The position numbers were made by a program, and so were the translations under genes. Positions 15,639 to 25,242 of a DNA stretch of 64,000 bases are shown in pieces. The DNA is taken from the NCBI GenBank assembly GCA_013152945.1, contig JAADFL010000187.1:1-64000 (forward strand), written 5' to 3'. Position 1 is the first letter of the stretch, and every line of letters begins with the position of its first letter. Below the pieces are notes generated by a model. That model was not told where the DNA came from. It made no database searches and saw only the letters and a list, made by a program, of their open reading frames with translations. This DNA comes from Deltaproteobacteria bacterium. GTDB taxonomy: Bacteria > Myxococcota_A > JAADFL01.

Positions 15639-17798
15639 TTAGAGAAGCATCTCCCACGCGAGTTCGATTACACCTTGCACAAAGACCTTGCACAGCCCTG
15701 GGGCCGGGCCGCTGCAGCCGGGACCGGCCATGATCGCAGCCTTGAGCCTCAAGTTCTTCAACAATCCAAGGTCGAACAATGCGGATACTATGCTCTTACC
15801 TTGTCCGAGATGAATGGTCTGGCCGAAGTTTTCGAAATTCCTGCTCTGGTACGACAGGTAAAGATCCGTGAGCATCCTTGTCCCGGGTATTCTCAAATAC
15901 CTTGCACGAAAAGATACCCCAAGCGATTTCGTGCCCAGGCCTTCATAGAAACTATTTGCCAAAAACCAAGCGTCTTCATAGTACAAACCAAGCTCGATCC
16001 TCTGCGAAATCGAGTAACCGAACAGGGCTGCAATACCGACAGCCGAAGGCCCTCCCGACCTGCGTTCTACAGCCACAATCTTGGGCAACCCATATCCTTT
16101 AAGCGATTCGGGTTCCAAAACCGATCCCGTTTTGATGGCTTGAAAATAATACATGCCGTCGAAGTACGAAGGCACGAATGCGGCGTCATGTACCCTGGCC
16201 TCGAGTCTGGTGGAAAACCTATGTAATTTCCGGCCGGATATCATGGCGGACATCTCAACTCCAAGGGCACCTCCGGCGCCTATGGTCCTCGGTCCGATCA
16301 GTGAACCTGAATCAATAAAAGCCGCCATGTCGAATTGCCGGGAGGTGAACAAGTCGATCGAGATGCCGAGACCTGCTGCAACAATTTTGGTCCTTGCAGG
16401 ATTGGTAAGCCCTTCAAGGTAAGGAGCATCGAGGTCCGCAGCAACGGAAACATCGAGTCCAAGTCCTCCGGGCATGCCTGATCCGGGATCCAGGAACAAT
16501 CTTCCGCCTATTATCCTGGGGCTGGACACATCGTCCAGGAATAACTGCATACCGAGCGGAGTTTTTCGATTAGTCTTGTCCCGTCTGCCGCCGCTCAAGA
16601 ACAAGCGAGCTTCCATTTCGAGAGATAAAGGCGTGTCGTATACATCCCAGCCCGGCACCTGGCTCGACGCCAGGTAAGGTGTAAGCCCATGGACCAGGAA
16701 CCCCCTTCCGAGCGTCAGCTCGTTCGACCTTTTGAGAGCCAGGTGAAACGAAGAGCCGGCGCGGCCGATCTCAAGTTGGTCCAGGACCCCGAGATAGTAC
16801 CTCCAGTCCTTGGACCTGTTGTTCCAGGTTGGTTCACCTGCATCCTTTCCGGACAGGTCCAGCCCCAGTGTATAAGCAAGACAAATTTCCAAAGCAAGGT
16901 GAGGTACGACAATCTTCAACCTGGGAGTTATTCCGAGGAATACCTGGTGATCTTCGAACAACACCCCGGTTCCAAGCCCCAGGAAACCGGCCTGCCGCAA
17001 TGGCAGAGGCAGGGAAAATTCGATTTCCCTGTACCGGTTGATTTTCAGCGGAACATACCAAGGTCTGACGGGCCTTTCCCTCTGTGTGGAATTGTTCAAC
17101 ACCGGAGTTTTGCCCGCCTCCGCCATTGTACCGCGTGGAGGTTCGAAACCTATTACAGCTCCGTCCAGGGGTCCCGGAAGCCTGGATCCCCTTCTCTTGT
17201 CTTTCATAGGATCAAGGTCGGGATCCAGAATTCCCGGCGGCAGGCCGATTACCCTACGGGCAGTGACCAGCCTCGATTTGTAATAAGAAGCGGAAAGACT
17301 GCTGATGGTGACCTCGCCGAGTCCGCTTGCAGCGTGCACGAAATCGTTTTCACCGATATACATCCCGACATGGTCTATTCTCTTGGATCCGGGCCGCGCG
17401 GAAAAAAAGAGCAAGTCACCTGGTTCGAGTTCACCCGGACTCACCTTCAGTCCGACCTTTGCCATGTCCCGTGACACCCTTGGCAGGCCGTAACCGTTTT
17501 CAGCAAAAACCTTTACCATCAGGCCGGAGCAATCATAGCCATCGGGGCCGATCCCGCCGTAAAGGTAAGGCATACCAAGGCGCTCCATGGCACTGTCGAC
17601 CACATCGGATTGCCTCGGCGGATCTTTTCGCCAATGTACCGCAAGTTCCATTGGACGATTGAAATGATAACCCAAAAATATCCCTGTATCGGGCAACCAG
17701 TTGAAATGCAGACTTTCCAGATGCAGGGATCCCGAGTTTGCAAGGCCCGGCATAGTAAGCAACAACACACAGGACAATGCCGATGCTGAAAGACGCAA
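15639..17798 (-). CDS. NlpC/P60 cysteine peptidase fused to a large beta-rich, barrel-like domain
   Basis: About 719 residues. A signal peptide is followed at about 60-190 by an NlpC/P60 domain with catalytic Cys in YDCSGLMVKVF, His in IDHVGMYIGENDFVHA and the substrate-loop LEPGDLLFFSA. The remaining 500 residues are rich in alternating hydrophobic strands and Gly (LGLGTGVLFEDHQVFLGITP, LSLEMEARLFLSGGRR, YLSYQSRNFENFG) and look like an outer-membrane barrel or similar beta domain. NlpC/P60 enzymes cut peptidoglycan stem peptides. The upstream-most start is TTG 17819; CGGAGG with 6-nt spacing favours TTG 17798. Fusion of a wall hydrolase to a possible barrel is unusual. Confidence 0.8.
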   Translation of the reverse strand: MRLSASALSCVLLLTMPGLANSGSLHLESLHFNWLPDTGIFLGYHFNRPMELAVHWRKDPPRQSDVVDSAMERLGMPYLYGGIGPDGYDCSGLMVKVFAENGYGLPRVSRDMAKVGLKVSPGELEPGDLLFFSARPGSKRIDHVGMYIGENDFVHAASGLGEVTISSLSASYYKSRLVTARRVIGLPPGILDPDLDPMKDKRRGSRLPGPLDGAVIGFEPPRGTMAEAGKTPVLNNSTQRERPVRPWYVPLKINRYREIEFSLPLPLRQAGFLGLGTGVLFEDHQVFLGITPRLKIVVPHLALEICLAYTLGLDLSGKDAGEPTWNNRSKDWRYYLGVLDQLEIGRAGSSFHLALKRSNELTLGRGFLVHGLTPYLASSQVPGWDVYDTPLSLEMEARLFLSGGRRDKTNRKTPLGMQLFLDDVSSPRIIGGRLFLDPGSGMPGGLGLDVSVAADLDAPYLEGLTNPARTKIVAAGLGISIDLFTSRQFDMAAFIDSGSLIGPRTIGAGGALGVEMSAMISGRKLHRFSTRLEARVHDAAFVPSYFDGMYYFQAIKTGSVLEPESLKGYGLPKIVAVERRSGGPSAVGIAALFGYSISQRIELGLYYEDAWFLANSFYEGLGTKSLGVSFRARYLRIPGTRMLTDLYLSYQSRNFENFGQTIHLGQGKSIVSALFDLGLLKNLRLKAAIMAGPGCSGPAPGLCKVFVQGVIELAWEMLL

Positions 17799-17887
17799 AC
17801 ACAACCTCCGATACAGCAAAGACCGACACGTTAAAGCTTATCCGAGATGGCCGGGACCGGCAAAACATTAATCGGGGGTGCCCTTGA

Positions 17888-17916
17888 TTGACACCTGTTC
17901 ATGCTATGCTTAGAAT
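17888..17916 (+). promoter_or_regulatory. Sigma-70-type promoter
   Basis: TTGACA at 17888-17893, a 17-nt spacer, and TAGAAT at 17911-17916. It lies 52 bp before the chosen ATG of the next plus-strand gene and supports that start over the ATG at 17888, which overlaps the -35 region. Confidence 0.6.
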
Positions 17917-17968
17917 ACATCGGGTTTTACATGATCTCCGCCAATCTTTTGGTGAGCAAAGGGGAAGC

Positions 17969-20356
17969 ATGGACAACGGACTCAAAAAAGTTGAGAATGG
18001 TACAATCAAAAGGAAAATAATAATAATACTTATCTTGTTGATTGCAGGTGTACTTGCAGGCGCCGGATACTATTATTACAAGTTATATGGCAGGGCCTCA
18101 AAGCAGGAAGTGGCCGATCTTCTTTCCAATGCATTGAAAAAGCACCAGGGAAATGTCTGTGTCATGGCGCCCAAAGGTGATTCATCCATGCCGGGGCAGG
18201 CTTTAAAAATGAAAAAGGCGGGAGCTGTTCCGGGGCTTGTTCAAGCCCTTGACGGGCCGGACCAGGCAAAGATCGCCGACATCTTGCGAAAAAGCGGGTT
18301 AAACGGGATCCTGGTTTCCAGGAAATTTCATTTCAGGGACAGGAGACCGGATGCGGTTTTGAACCGTTTCATCAGGTTGCGATTCTGCAGGTTGTTCAAT
18401 GCCGAGTTGATGGCTGAAGACTGGGTACTATACAGCCTGGTAAAGCCGCTCGAATATTCAAGAGCGGAAAAAAAGGCGTTACTTGAACTGGCCAGAAAGG
18501 CCCTGTCCAGGGAAAAAACACCGGAACTTTCTTTCTTGCCTGCTTCCCTGAAAGCAAGGAAAAACATAGAGACCGAGGTCATACTCACGATATGGCCCAA
18601 TCACAGGTTTGCCGTAATGGCCAGAGCTAAACTAAAAGGTCCGATAAGGGCCGTACTTAAGGCCGCATCCAGGTGCAAGGTGAAATGGGCCAGGAGGCAA
18701 AAGACCAGGGGATTGCCTTTGCTGGAAATGGCCATGCCCAAGTCCAGGATTCAAATCGACATCGTGCATGACAGGGGCAGGTTCGTTGACAGAACCGATA
18801 AGGTCCTGTTCTATGGCGTGGAACTGGGGCTTGCAGGGCTGTACCTGAAAAAAGATGACAGGATAAAGGTGTTGCCGCCAGGCTACGCAGTATGGTTCGG
18901 CAAAGACTACTACACGAAATTATTGAAATCGCTGATGCTGGTATCTTGCGGCAGGGGAAAAACCGAGTCTTCGAAAAAATGCAGAAACGATTGGAGTTAC
19001 AAGGATCCCAAAGTGGACTTCGGCAGGTTTGCAGCCGTATCGTTCAGGGACAGGGAGCCCGGAGGCGGTCTCATTGAGTTATATAGATCCGTTCCCCTGA
19101 TCAAAATGAGTGACATCACCAGGGAAAGCATCATAAAGGCAGTCGAGGCCGGCGCGGACAATATGGCAAAAACAGTTTATCCAAACGGCGAACTCTGGCC
19201 CCATGGACACAAGCAGGAGGCGAAACTCAAGCCGGAGCCCGGCAAGGTGGTTTACAGGTATGCGCCGATAACCGACTATTATTCAAGAGACTACAACATG
19301 GTCAGGCACGTCCTGGTTCCATACACGGTAATGTTGGCGAACAGGTTCGTGCCCAAGGAGTTGTACAGGAAAGCGGCCCTTGCCTCCATGCGCTTCTTTC
19401 AGAGACATTGCCGCTTTGAAAAGGGCATGGCCTATCCTTTTTGGAACAATAACGTAAAGACCGGGGCCGCGGCCCTGGGCGCCGTGGCCCTGATGGAATA
19501 CGCATCCCAGGCCGAGCTCCCGCCCGACCTCCGAAAACTGGCAAAGGGCCTGGAGAAATTCATATTATTCATGGAAGATAAAAACGGTCATTTCAAGGAT
19601 TACCATGTCAAGCCGGGACATCCCTACTATGGCAGGGAGACGACGATCTTCCCGGGTGAAATCCTGCTTGGTTTGTCGAGACTGTACAGGGTATTCAAGG
19701 ATCAGGAGGCAAAACAAGGCTTTGAAAAAGGCGCCGAGTTCTACCACAAGTACTTCGAGACTGCGGCTTCAAGGAAAAAATCCGATGGAACCTATAGCGA
19801 AGGAGACGCACTGGACATCCTGCAATTCAGCCCTTGGTACATCATGGCCCTGGAGGACTTCTACCGGCAGAGCAAGGATCCGAAGTACGCAAAATGGGCA
19901 CTGGAAGTCGGCAACTGGGCGGTTGATAACTACGAGGTGTTGCCTCCAAGAGCACCTTATGCAGACCATGTGGGAACTTTTTGGCAAAGGGAACGCGAAG
20001 AGCCTGCCATGCATGGTTGTGTGTACACCGAAGGCGCTGCTTCGGCCCTGGGCGTGGCTACCGCTGCAGGTAACGAACTGATGAGAAACAAGTTTCGAAA
20101 TGCAACGTTATGGGGATGCCGTTTTGCTCTTCAGCTTCAATACCACCACCTTGAAAACGATTTCTACCTGCCATTCCCAAAAAAGGCGGACGGCGCTTTC
20201 AGATATTCACTCACCGAGGACCATATACGTATAGATTATACGTACCATGCCTTGTCGGCATTGACCCAGGCCCTCAAGCACCTGAAGGAAGATGAATTCA
20301 CAATCGTAAGGCCTGAACCGGATGTGAATGTCAAACCTGCGTTTCCGGTCGAATAG
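17969..20356 (+). CDS. Membrane-anchored protein with C-terminal alpha/alpha-barrel-like domain
   Basis: 795 residues from ATG 17969, chosen because AAAGGGGA precedes it and a promoter lies just upstream. One N-terminal transmembrane helix (IIIILILLIAGVLAGAGYYYY) anchors a large exterior part. Residues 50-370 show no family I recognise; they have hydrophobic beta strands and many basic residues. Residues about 390-770 have the look of a six-hairpin (alpha/alpha) glycosidase or epimerase fold: paired helices, aromatic and acidic patches, YPFWNNNVKTGAAALGAVALMEYAS, ETTIFPGEILLGLSRLY, GTFWQREREEPAMHGC and ITEDHIRIDYTYHA-like ends. A role in polysaccharide handling is plausible but unproven. Confidence 0.75.
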   Translation: MDNGLKKVENGTIKRKIIIILILLIAGVLAGAGYYYYKLYGRASKQEVADLLSNALKKHQGNVCVMAPKGDSSMPGQALKMKKAGAVPGLVQALDGPDQAKIADILRKSGLNGILVSRKFHFRDRRPDAVLNRFIRLRFCRLFNAELMAEDWVLYSLVKPLEYSRAEKKALLELARKALSREKTPELSFLPASLKARKNIETEVILTIWPNHRFAVMARAKLKGPIRAVLKAASRCKVKWARRQKTRGLPLLEMAMPKSRIQIDIVHDRGRFVDRTDKVLFYGVELGLAGLYLKKDDRIKVLPPGYAVWFGKDYYTKLLKSLMLVSCGRGKTESSKKCRNDWSYKDPKVDFGRFAAVSFRDREPGGGLIELYRSVPLIKMSDITRESIIKAVEAGADNMAKTVYPNGELWPHGHKQEAKLKPEPGKVVYRYAPITDYYSRDYNMVRHVLVPYTVMLANRFVPKELYRKAALASMRFFQRHCRFEKGMAYPFWNNNVKTGAAALGAVALMEYASQAELPPDLRKLAKGLEKFILFMEDKNGHFKDYHVKPGHPYYGRETTIFPGEILLGLSRLYRVFKDQEAKQGFEKGAEFYHKYFETAASRKKSDGTYSEGDALDILQFSPWYIMALEDFYRQSKDPKYAKWALEVGNWAVDNYEVLPPRAPYADHVGTFWQREREEPAMHGCVYTEGAASALGVATAAGNELMRNKFRNATLWGCRFALQLQYHHLENDFYLPFPKKADGAFRYSLTEDHIRIDYTYHALSALTQALKHLKEDEFTIVRPEPDVNVKPAFPVE

Positions 20357-20363
20357 ACCTTTT

Positions 20364-20741
20364 TTATAGGTCTTCAAAAGTATAGCTTTCCAGCCGCTCC
20401 AACAGGTCCTGGATATCGAAAAGCCTGCTTTCGTGCATTCTCCTGGCCTTGATGGCATAGGTCTTGTTACCATCCTCGGGTATATTCTGTATAAAATTTT
20501 CCACCTTGGCCAACTCTCCCCTTACTACATCCCTTGCTTCCTCCAGCTTGTCCACGGTCGGATCCAAGAGCACCAACCTCTGACCTCCCTTTTCCTTCCA
20601 AACCAGGAAGCGGCGTAAAAAATTCAGGTCGGCCGCCATGTCCTGGAGGATTTCTTCCACTGCCTGCGATGGCACTTCCCCTGCTTTGCTCAACGCCCTG
20701 TATTCTCCCTTCTTATTCGTTTCCCCTGAAACAGAGTCCAA
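20364..20741 (-). CDS. Small acidic helical protein, unknown
   Basis: 125 residues, charged, with predicted long helices (KLEEARDVVRGELAKVENFIQN, cut short here at its core EEARDVVRGELAKVEN) and no Cys or signal peptide. I do not recognise a family. The frame opens with TTG at 20741; no ATG occurs until Met35, and internal TTG or GTG codons are possible starts. It is convergent with the preceding gene (7-bp gap) and lies downstream of the HEAT-repeat gene on the same strand, probably in its operon. Confidence 0.55.
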   Translation of the reverse strand: MDSVSGETNKKGEYRALSKAGEVPSQAVEEILQDMAADLNFLRRFLVWKEKGGQRLVLLDPTVDKLEEARDVVRGELAKVENFIQNIPEDGNKTYAIKARRMHESRLFDIQDLLERLESYTFEDL

Positions 20742-20818
20742 AACCTATTTTCAAGGCGATTCTATATGGGCCAAGCCCATCCGGTCAACGTGGAAACTTG
20801 GAATTTGCAAGCCTGTTC

Positions 20819-21625
20819 TCAGCCCCGCCTGTCCCTTACCCGGCCATGCCTGTCCAGCTTGAATCCCTTTGGCAGCACTTCTTCGACTTGTTTTCTAAAT
20901 CCCTTGACATCCCATTCGTTCCGGGCGAGCACCTCGGCGATTCCCACCCTGAATCTCCTGCTCGTGTGCTCTTCCAGCAAAAGATTGATTATGGGCTCCC
21001 TGGCGCAATCATCCTTTTGCCTGCCCAAGGCAGCGACTGCCAGGAAACGAACTTCCTCATCTTCATCTTCAAGAAACTTCAGAGCAGCTTCGGCTATCCG
21101 ATGGTCTACAGGCGGTTTACTGCTGTGAATCAACAAATCCTCTTTATCTTCCTCGTATTCCCCGTCTTCACTCAACTCGTCCAAACCTGAAAGAAAAGTA
21201 AGTAATGCAACCTTTTTTTCAGGGTTCCTCGTATACTCCACATCCAAGTCATTCAGCAGGGAAACAACCTCGTGAACAAATCGCTCCTCGTCCTTCTCGA
21301 GTATCTGTCTCAACAGTGCGAGCGGCCATGATATTTGGTCTATTTTACGCAATGACTCTTTAATTGGCTCGATTGCATCCTCACCAAATGACAGGACCAA
21401 GTGGCCCACCTGTTGCTTTTCTTCTTCGTCAATCACCCCGTTTTCAGACAGAATCGTGTAACGTTTCAATAGACCGAAAATTGCTTCCGGTGTGCCGATC
21501 TCGGCCAGCCGATGGGCCGCAGCCATACGATTTTCAGTTGGGCCGTATTTCTGGGTCAGTTTCTTCACCAGCCTGTCTACAGGACTCGAAGATCCAAGGC
21601 CCTTGAACAGATTTTTTAATCCCAT
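20819..21625 (-). CDS. HEAT-repeat protein
   Basis: 268 residues made of alpha-helical repeats. Examples are MAAAHRLAEIGTPEAIFGLLKRY, where only the core HRLAEIGTPEAI is diagnostic, HLVLSFGEDAIEPIKESL and VRFLAVAALGRQKDDCAREP. Such proteins are scaffolds for protein binding; no enzyme motif is visible. The frame extends to 21673, but AAGGAG with a short spacer precedes the ATG at 21625. A basic C-terminal tail (RHGRVRDRRG) could bind nucleic acid or membrane. Neighbouring wall and polysaccharide genes do not define its role. Confidence 0.8.
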   Translation of the reverse strand: MGLKNLFKGLGSSSPVDRLVKKLTQKYGPTENRMAAAHRLAEIGTPEAIFGLLKRYTILSENGVIDEEEKQQVGHLVLSFGEDAIEPIKESLRKIDQISWPLALLRQILEKDEERFVHEVVSLLNDLDVEYTRNPEKKVALLTFLSGLDELSEDGEYEEDKEDLLIHSSKPPVDHRIAEAALKFLEDEDEEVRFLAVAALGRQKDDCAREPIINLLLEEHTSRRFRVGIAEVLARNEWDVKGFRKQVEEVLPKGFKLDRHGRVRDRRG

Positions 21626-21839
21626 GAAATGAACTCCTTGCCCGAATATGACATCAGGGCGCAGTCTAGACACTGGGCACTGAGCTTGTCAAGAAAGGGG
21701 ATGGTCAGACTTGTCAAGTTCACAGGTTTCATGGTACTTAATCGCAATACTCGAAGCTGATTTAATTCAGGGGAAAAGGCGGCATTACAATATGAACCGG
21801 TAATTGATAAACATTTAATGAGTATAATGAGTTATTGAC

Positions 21840-24407
21840 ATGACCAGGGACTCAAGACACAGAGGGCTATTCAACCAAAGCAGGCTTGGAGCCTTGTCCG
21901 AGTTTCTGATGCTGGCCTTACTGGTCGTTACTCCATTGCTCGTGGGAACCGTGCATCCATTGACGATTTTGTTGACTTCGCTTACAGCACAGGCCGCATT
22001 GGCTCTTGACTTTATCAGAAGAAGGAGACACGGAAGGTCCGACATAGTTTTTGGCGCATTAGGCTTGGTGTTCACCTTGACCCTTGCGTGGACCATACTG
22101 CAGGCCGTTCCTCTTCCCCGGGGCCTGTTGGAGCTTATTTCTCCCAAGTCTGTGGAAATCCGTGATTTCGTGCTAAAGGATACGGCCAAATGGACAATCG
22201 CCAGCCTGTCCATGGATCAGCCGGCGACGATTATCGAATCCATAAGGTTTCTGGGGTTGCTTTCGATCTTTCTTTTGGCATTGAACAGGGTGGCTTCAAG
22301 ACATGAACGAATTTCCAGGATGCTTGGCGTCCTGGTTGCAACCGGAGCTGCCATTACCATCCTGGGTCTTTTCCAAAAGCTGTTCGGAGTAACCGCCATT
22401 TTGGGCATCTATGATACACCGGCGGTGAAGAACAACTATTTTACGGCAACATTCGTCAACCCCAACCACCTGGCTGGATATCTCGCCTTGCTTGCACCTG
22501 TGGGGGTGGGCCTGACACTTGATACAAGAGACAAGCATAAAAAGGTGCTCTGCGCCCTGGGCTCCGGGCTGATAATGCTGGGAGCGGTATTGAGCATGTC
22601 CAGGGGTGGAATAATCGCGATCCTATTGGGCCAAATCCTCCTGTTCCTGCTATTGCTGGCAAAGAAGATCAGGGACAAGAGGGCCCTGGTGAGTATCGCC
22701 CTGGTGACATTGGCTGCGCTATCAGTTGCATCCTGGCTGGCCTACAAGGAACTTGCCGAGCAGTACGAAACCATGGACACAGCCCAAAAAATAACTACAG
22801 ATGAAAAAATACAGGCCTGGAAATCCGTATGGCCCATGGTAAAAGACTTCTGGCTGACCGGCATAGGTAGAGGCGCTTTTGCAACAGTATATTCGATCTA
22901 CAAGACAATTCCCGACAGGCTGACCTATACGCATGCAGAGAACGAAGCCATCCAGGCCGTGGCGGACCTCGGCACTATAGCCGGTGGCTTGTTGATCCTT
23001 GCGATTGCTCTTGCCTTTCTGTTTCTTTCGACCAGCAGGGGCCTGACTCCGACGAAATGCGGGGTCATTGCCGGTCTCATGGCCTGTTCGTTTCAAAACA
23101 TGGTAGATTTCAATCTCGAAACCGGAGCAGTCGGATTGACATTCTTTGCCCTGTTGGGAGCTGTCCTCGGCAGGTCCATACGAAGGAACTCTGGGAAAAA
23201 GAGATGGCATAAATCGTTTGTAAGAATTCCTGCAAGCAAAGGCTTGGCTGTCTTGTCGTCTCTCTCTTTAATGTCGGCCGGCTTCGGTTCCTGGGCATCA
23301 TTGCACAGCATGTCGATGGACACATTCGATGTCATGACCGCGATTGACTCGGAAGGATATGAAAAAGCGTTACTAACCGGAAGGCAGGTGTTAGGACACA
23401 GGCCTGCGGATTTCTATTTGGCTTATTTGCTCGCCAGGGCTGCATTGGAAGAGGGTAAGACCAGACAGGCGATGCACTGGGTCAACAGGGCACAGTATTT
23501 GAACCCAGTTGCGTGGGAACCGCACGAACTTGCCGCCTTCATACTCATGCACATCAAGAGGAACAAGCAGGCCAGGATAGAGATAAGACTTGCCGCCGAA
23601 AAAGCAGGGACTGCGTTCAAACCCATATTGAAACGTGCTTTCAGAATCTTTCCCTATACAAAATGCTGGCTGGAGATGACACCCGACCAACCGGACCAGC
23701 AAGAGTACCTCGCCATGCGCCTGTTACAGGCTCACGAGGCAAAACAGGCTTTTGGTATTCTTTCTTCCTTGATAAAAGAAGGGCATTTGGAGCCGCGGGT
23801 GCTCCTGCTGGCAGCCAGGGCCGCAAAAGAGCAAGGCCTGGTTCAAAAGGCCATGACCCTTGCACGAAATGCATCCAGGGTCGATCCTACCCGGCCTTCG
23901 CCTTACATGTTCATGGCTTCATTGGCGGGCACGGGTGAATCTTGCGAACAAATCCTGCGGGAAGGACTTCAAAACGTCGACAAGAAAAAAAGAGTTTACC
24001 TCCAAAAAAGACTTGCGCTCTTGTTGCTGAACAGTGGGAGGCTCGAAGAAGCAATAGAAATAGCCGAAGACATGAACAAGCAGGCAGGTATCCGGTATGG
24101 AGTCAAAGCCACTGCCAATTGGCTCCTCGGAATGATCGAGGAAAAAAGAGGGAACGTGCACCAGGCTGTATTTTATTTACAACAGGCAGTCAAACTGGAC
24201 CCGGCGAGCCGAAGCTACAGGTACAGGCTCGCGCTCCTGCTTCAAAGAAACGGAGCACTCAAAAAGGCTGAAGCAGAGCTGAAAAAACTCGTTGGCGCAA
24301 ATCCATTAAACAGGGCATATGAGGCCTCACTGAAGAGAGTCCAGGATAAGCTGAAAAAATCCATGTCAAACCTTGAAGAGCAGGATTTGAAAAAACAATT
24401 CCCTTGA
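21840..24407 (+). CDS. O-antigen ligase-family membrane protein with C-terminal TPR domain
   Basis: 855 residues. The N-terminal half has about a dozen transmembrane helices and the Wzy_C/O-antigen-ligase core, with a large loop containing GIGRGAFATVYSIYK and THAENEAIQ; Arg and His residues there are typical of the family. Members transfer or polymerise undecaprenyl-linked glycans onto lipid A, proteins or chains. From about residue 500 the protein becomes soluble and is built of TPR repeats (MHWVNRAQYLNPVAWEPHELA, cut to its core NRAQYLNPVAWEP, and AVFYLQQAVKLDPASRSYRY). O-antigen ligases with TPR tails occur in many deltaproteobacteria. No glycosyltransferase cluster is adjacent, so the substrate is unknown. 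Confidence 0.85.
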   Translation: MTRDSRHRGLFNQSRLGALSEFLMLALLVVTPLLVGTVHPLTILLTSLTAQAALALDFIRRRRHGRSDIVFGALGLVFTLTLAWTILQAVPLPRGLLELISPKSVEIRDFVLKDTAKWTIASLSMDQPATIIESIRFLGLLSIFLLALNRVASRHERISRMLGVLVATGAAITILGLFQKLFGVTAILGIYDTPAVKNNYFTATFVNPNHLAGYLALLAPVGVGLTLDTRDKHKKVLCALGSGLIMLGAVLSMSRGGIIAILLGQILLFLLLLAKKIRDKRALVSIALVTLAALSVASWLAYKELAEQYETMDTAQKITTDEKIQAWKSVWPMVKDFWLTGIGRGAFATVYSIYKTIPDRLTYTHAENEAIQAVADLGTIAGGLLILAIALAFLFLSTSRGLTPTKCGVIAGLMACSFQNMVDFNLETGAVGLTFFALLGAVLGRSIRRNSGKKRWHKSFVRIPASKGLAVLSSLSLMSAGFGSWASLHSMSMDTFDVMTAIDSEGYEKALLTGRQVLGHRPADFYLAYLLARAALEEGKTRQAMHWVNRAQYLNPVAWEPHELAAFILMHIKRNKQARIEIRLAAEKAGTAFKPILKRAFRIFPYTKCWLEMTPDQPDQQEYLAMRLLQAHEAKQAFGILSSLIKEGHLEPRVLLLAARAAKEQGLVQKAMTLARNASRVDPTRPSPYMFMASLAGTGESCEQILREGLQNVDKKKRVYLQKRLALLLLNSGRLEEAIEIAEDMNKQAGIRYGVKATANWLLGMIEEKRGNVHQAVFYLQQAVKLDPASRSYRYRLALLLQRNGALKKAEAELKKLVGANPLNRAYEASLKRVQDKLKKSMSNLEEQDLKKQFP

Positions 24408-24467
24408 CACCTTCCCAAATTGAAAACACCCGGTCCATGGTTGGGCGGGAAGGCCGGACAATGCCTG

Positions 24468-24496
24468 TTGACCTTCCACTGTTCTGTTGCTAATCA
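24468..24496 (+). promoter_or_regulatory. Candidate sigma-70 promoter
   Basis: TTGACC (24468-24473), a 17-nt spacer, TAATCA (24491-24496). It is placed to start transcription about 26 bp before the ATG of the small basic ORF and upstream of nadD. Confidence 0.4.
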
Positions 24497-24528
24497 TTAC
24501 GACCGTACCTTTCCATGGAGGTTGCAAG

Positions 24529-24645
24529 ATGGCGAGATCCAAGAGCAAGAAAAAAAGGATGCAACACAGACGGCGCACCAAATTGAACCGGCGCAAGTCC
24601 AGACAGAAGGCATCGACATCCGGCCTGTCGGAAACGACACGATAG
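24529..24645 (+). CDS. 38-residue very basic protein upstream of nadD
   Basis: ATG at 24529 is preceded by GGAGG with a 7-nt spacer and by a candidate promoter. The 38-residue product (begins MARSKSKKKRMQHRRRTK) is nearly half Lys/Arg. The pattern of KKKR and RRKSR blocks resembles tiny ribosomal proteins of the bTHX or bS22/COX24 type, but I cannot establish homology by eye. It ends 30 bp before nadD and would be co-transcribed with it. A ribosome- or RNA-binding role is inference. Confidence 0.55.
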   Translation: MARSKSKKKRMQHRRRTKLNRRKSRQKASTSGLSETTR

Positions 24646-24675
24646 GGCTGACGCCTATATCGGTCCGGGCATAAA

Positions 24676-25242
24676 ATGAGACTGGGGGTACTGGGTGGGA
24701 GCTTTGATCCACCTCACATGGCTCACTTGTTTGCAGCGGTTTACACGATCTCGACCGGAAAGGCGGATCTTGTTTGGCTTGTCCCCACGTACCGTCATCC
24801 ATTTCAAAAAGTCTTGAGCGACTTCGAGCATCGCCTTACAATGTGCAGGCTTGCAGTGGAACCTGTTTCCCACCTCGTACAAGTCATGGATATTGAAAAA
24901 AGTCTGGGCAGTACCAGTTATACCGTGCGAACATTGGAAAAAATTCACCAACAGAGGCCGAAAGACACGCTGGTCCTGATAATGGGTTCGGACACACTGG
25001 CGGATAAAGAAAAATGGAAAGATTTTCAGAAAATCGAGGAACTTGCCGAACTAGTGGTAATTGGGCGCCGGGGCTTTGAAAATTCGGATACGAAAAGTTA
25101 TAATAATGACCTGGTGCTCCCATTGGTTTCTTCCACAGAGATAAGAAAACGAGTGCAAAATGGTGAACCTATAGACGGCTTGGTGCCTTCAACGGTAAAA
25201 GATTACATCTATAGCCATGGTCTGTATTTACAGGGACATTAA
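24676..25242 (+). CDS. nadD: Nicotinate-nucleotide adenylyltransferase
   Basis: 188 residues, full length. It makes deamido-NAD from nicotinate mononucleotide and ATP. Signature motifs are LGGSFDPPHMAHL (nucleotidyltransferase HxGH variant, here HMAH), LIMGSDTL and the late SSTEIRKRV. The ATG at 24676 follows the small basic ORF closely. nadK, which acts later on NAD, is also in this window at 58.96 kb but is not linked. Confidence 0.93.
   Translation: MRLGVLGGSFDPPHMAHLFAAVYTISTGKADLVWLVPTYRHPFQKVLSDFEHRLTMCRLAVEPVSHLVQVMDIEKSLGSTSYTVRTLEKIHQQRPKDTLVLIMGSDTLADKEKWKDFQKIEELAELVVIGRRGFENSDTKSYNNDLVLPLVSSTEIRKRVQNGEPIDGLVPSTVKDYIYSHGLYLQGH

Noticed and set aside
20355-20373. AGACCT/AGGTCT hairpin as a terminator between convergent genes
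   Set aside because: Its T run is in the loop and no U tract follows the stem; it overlaps both stop codons.
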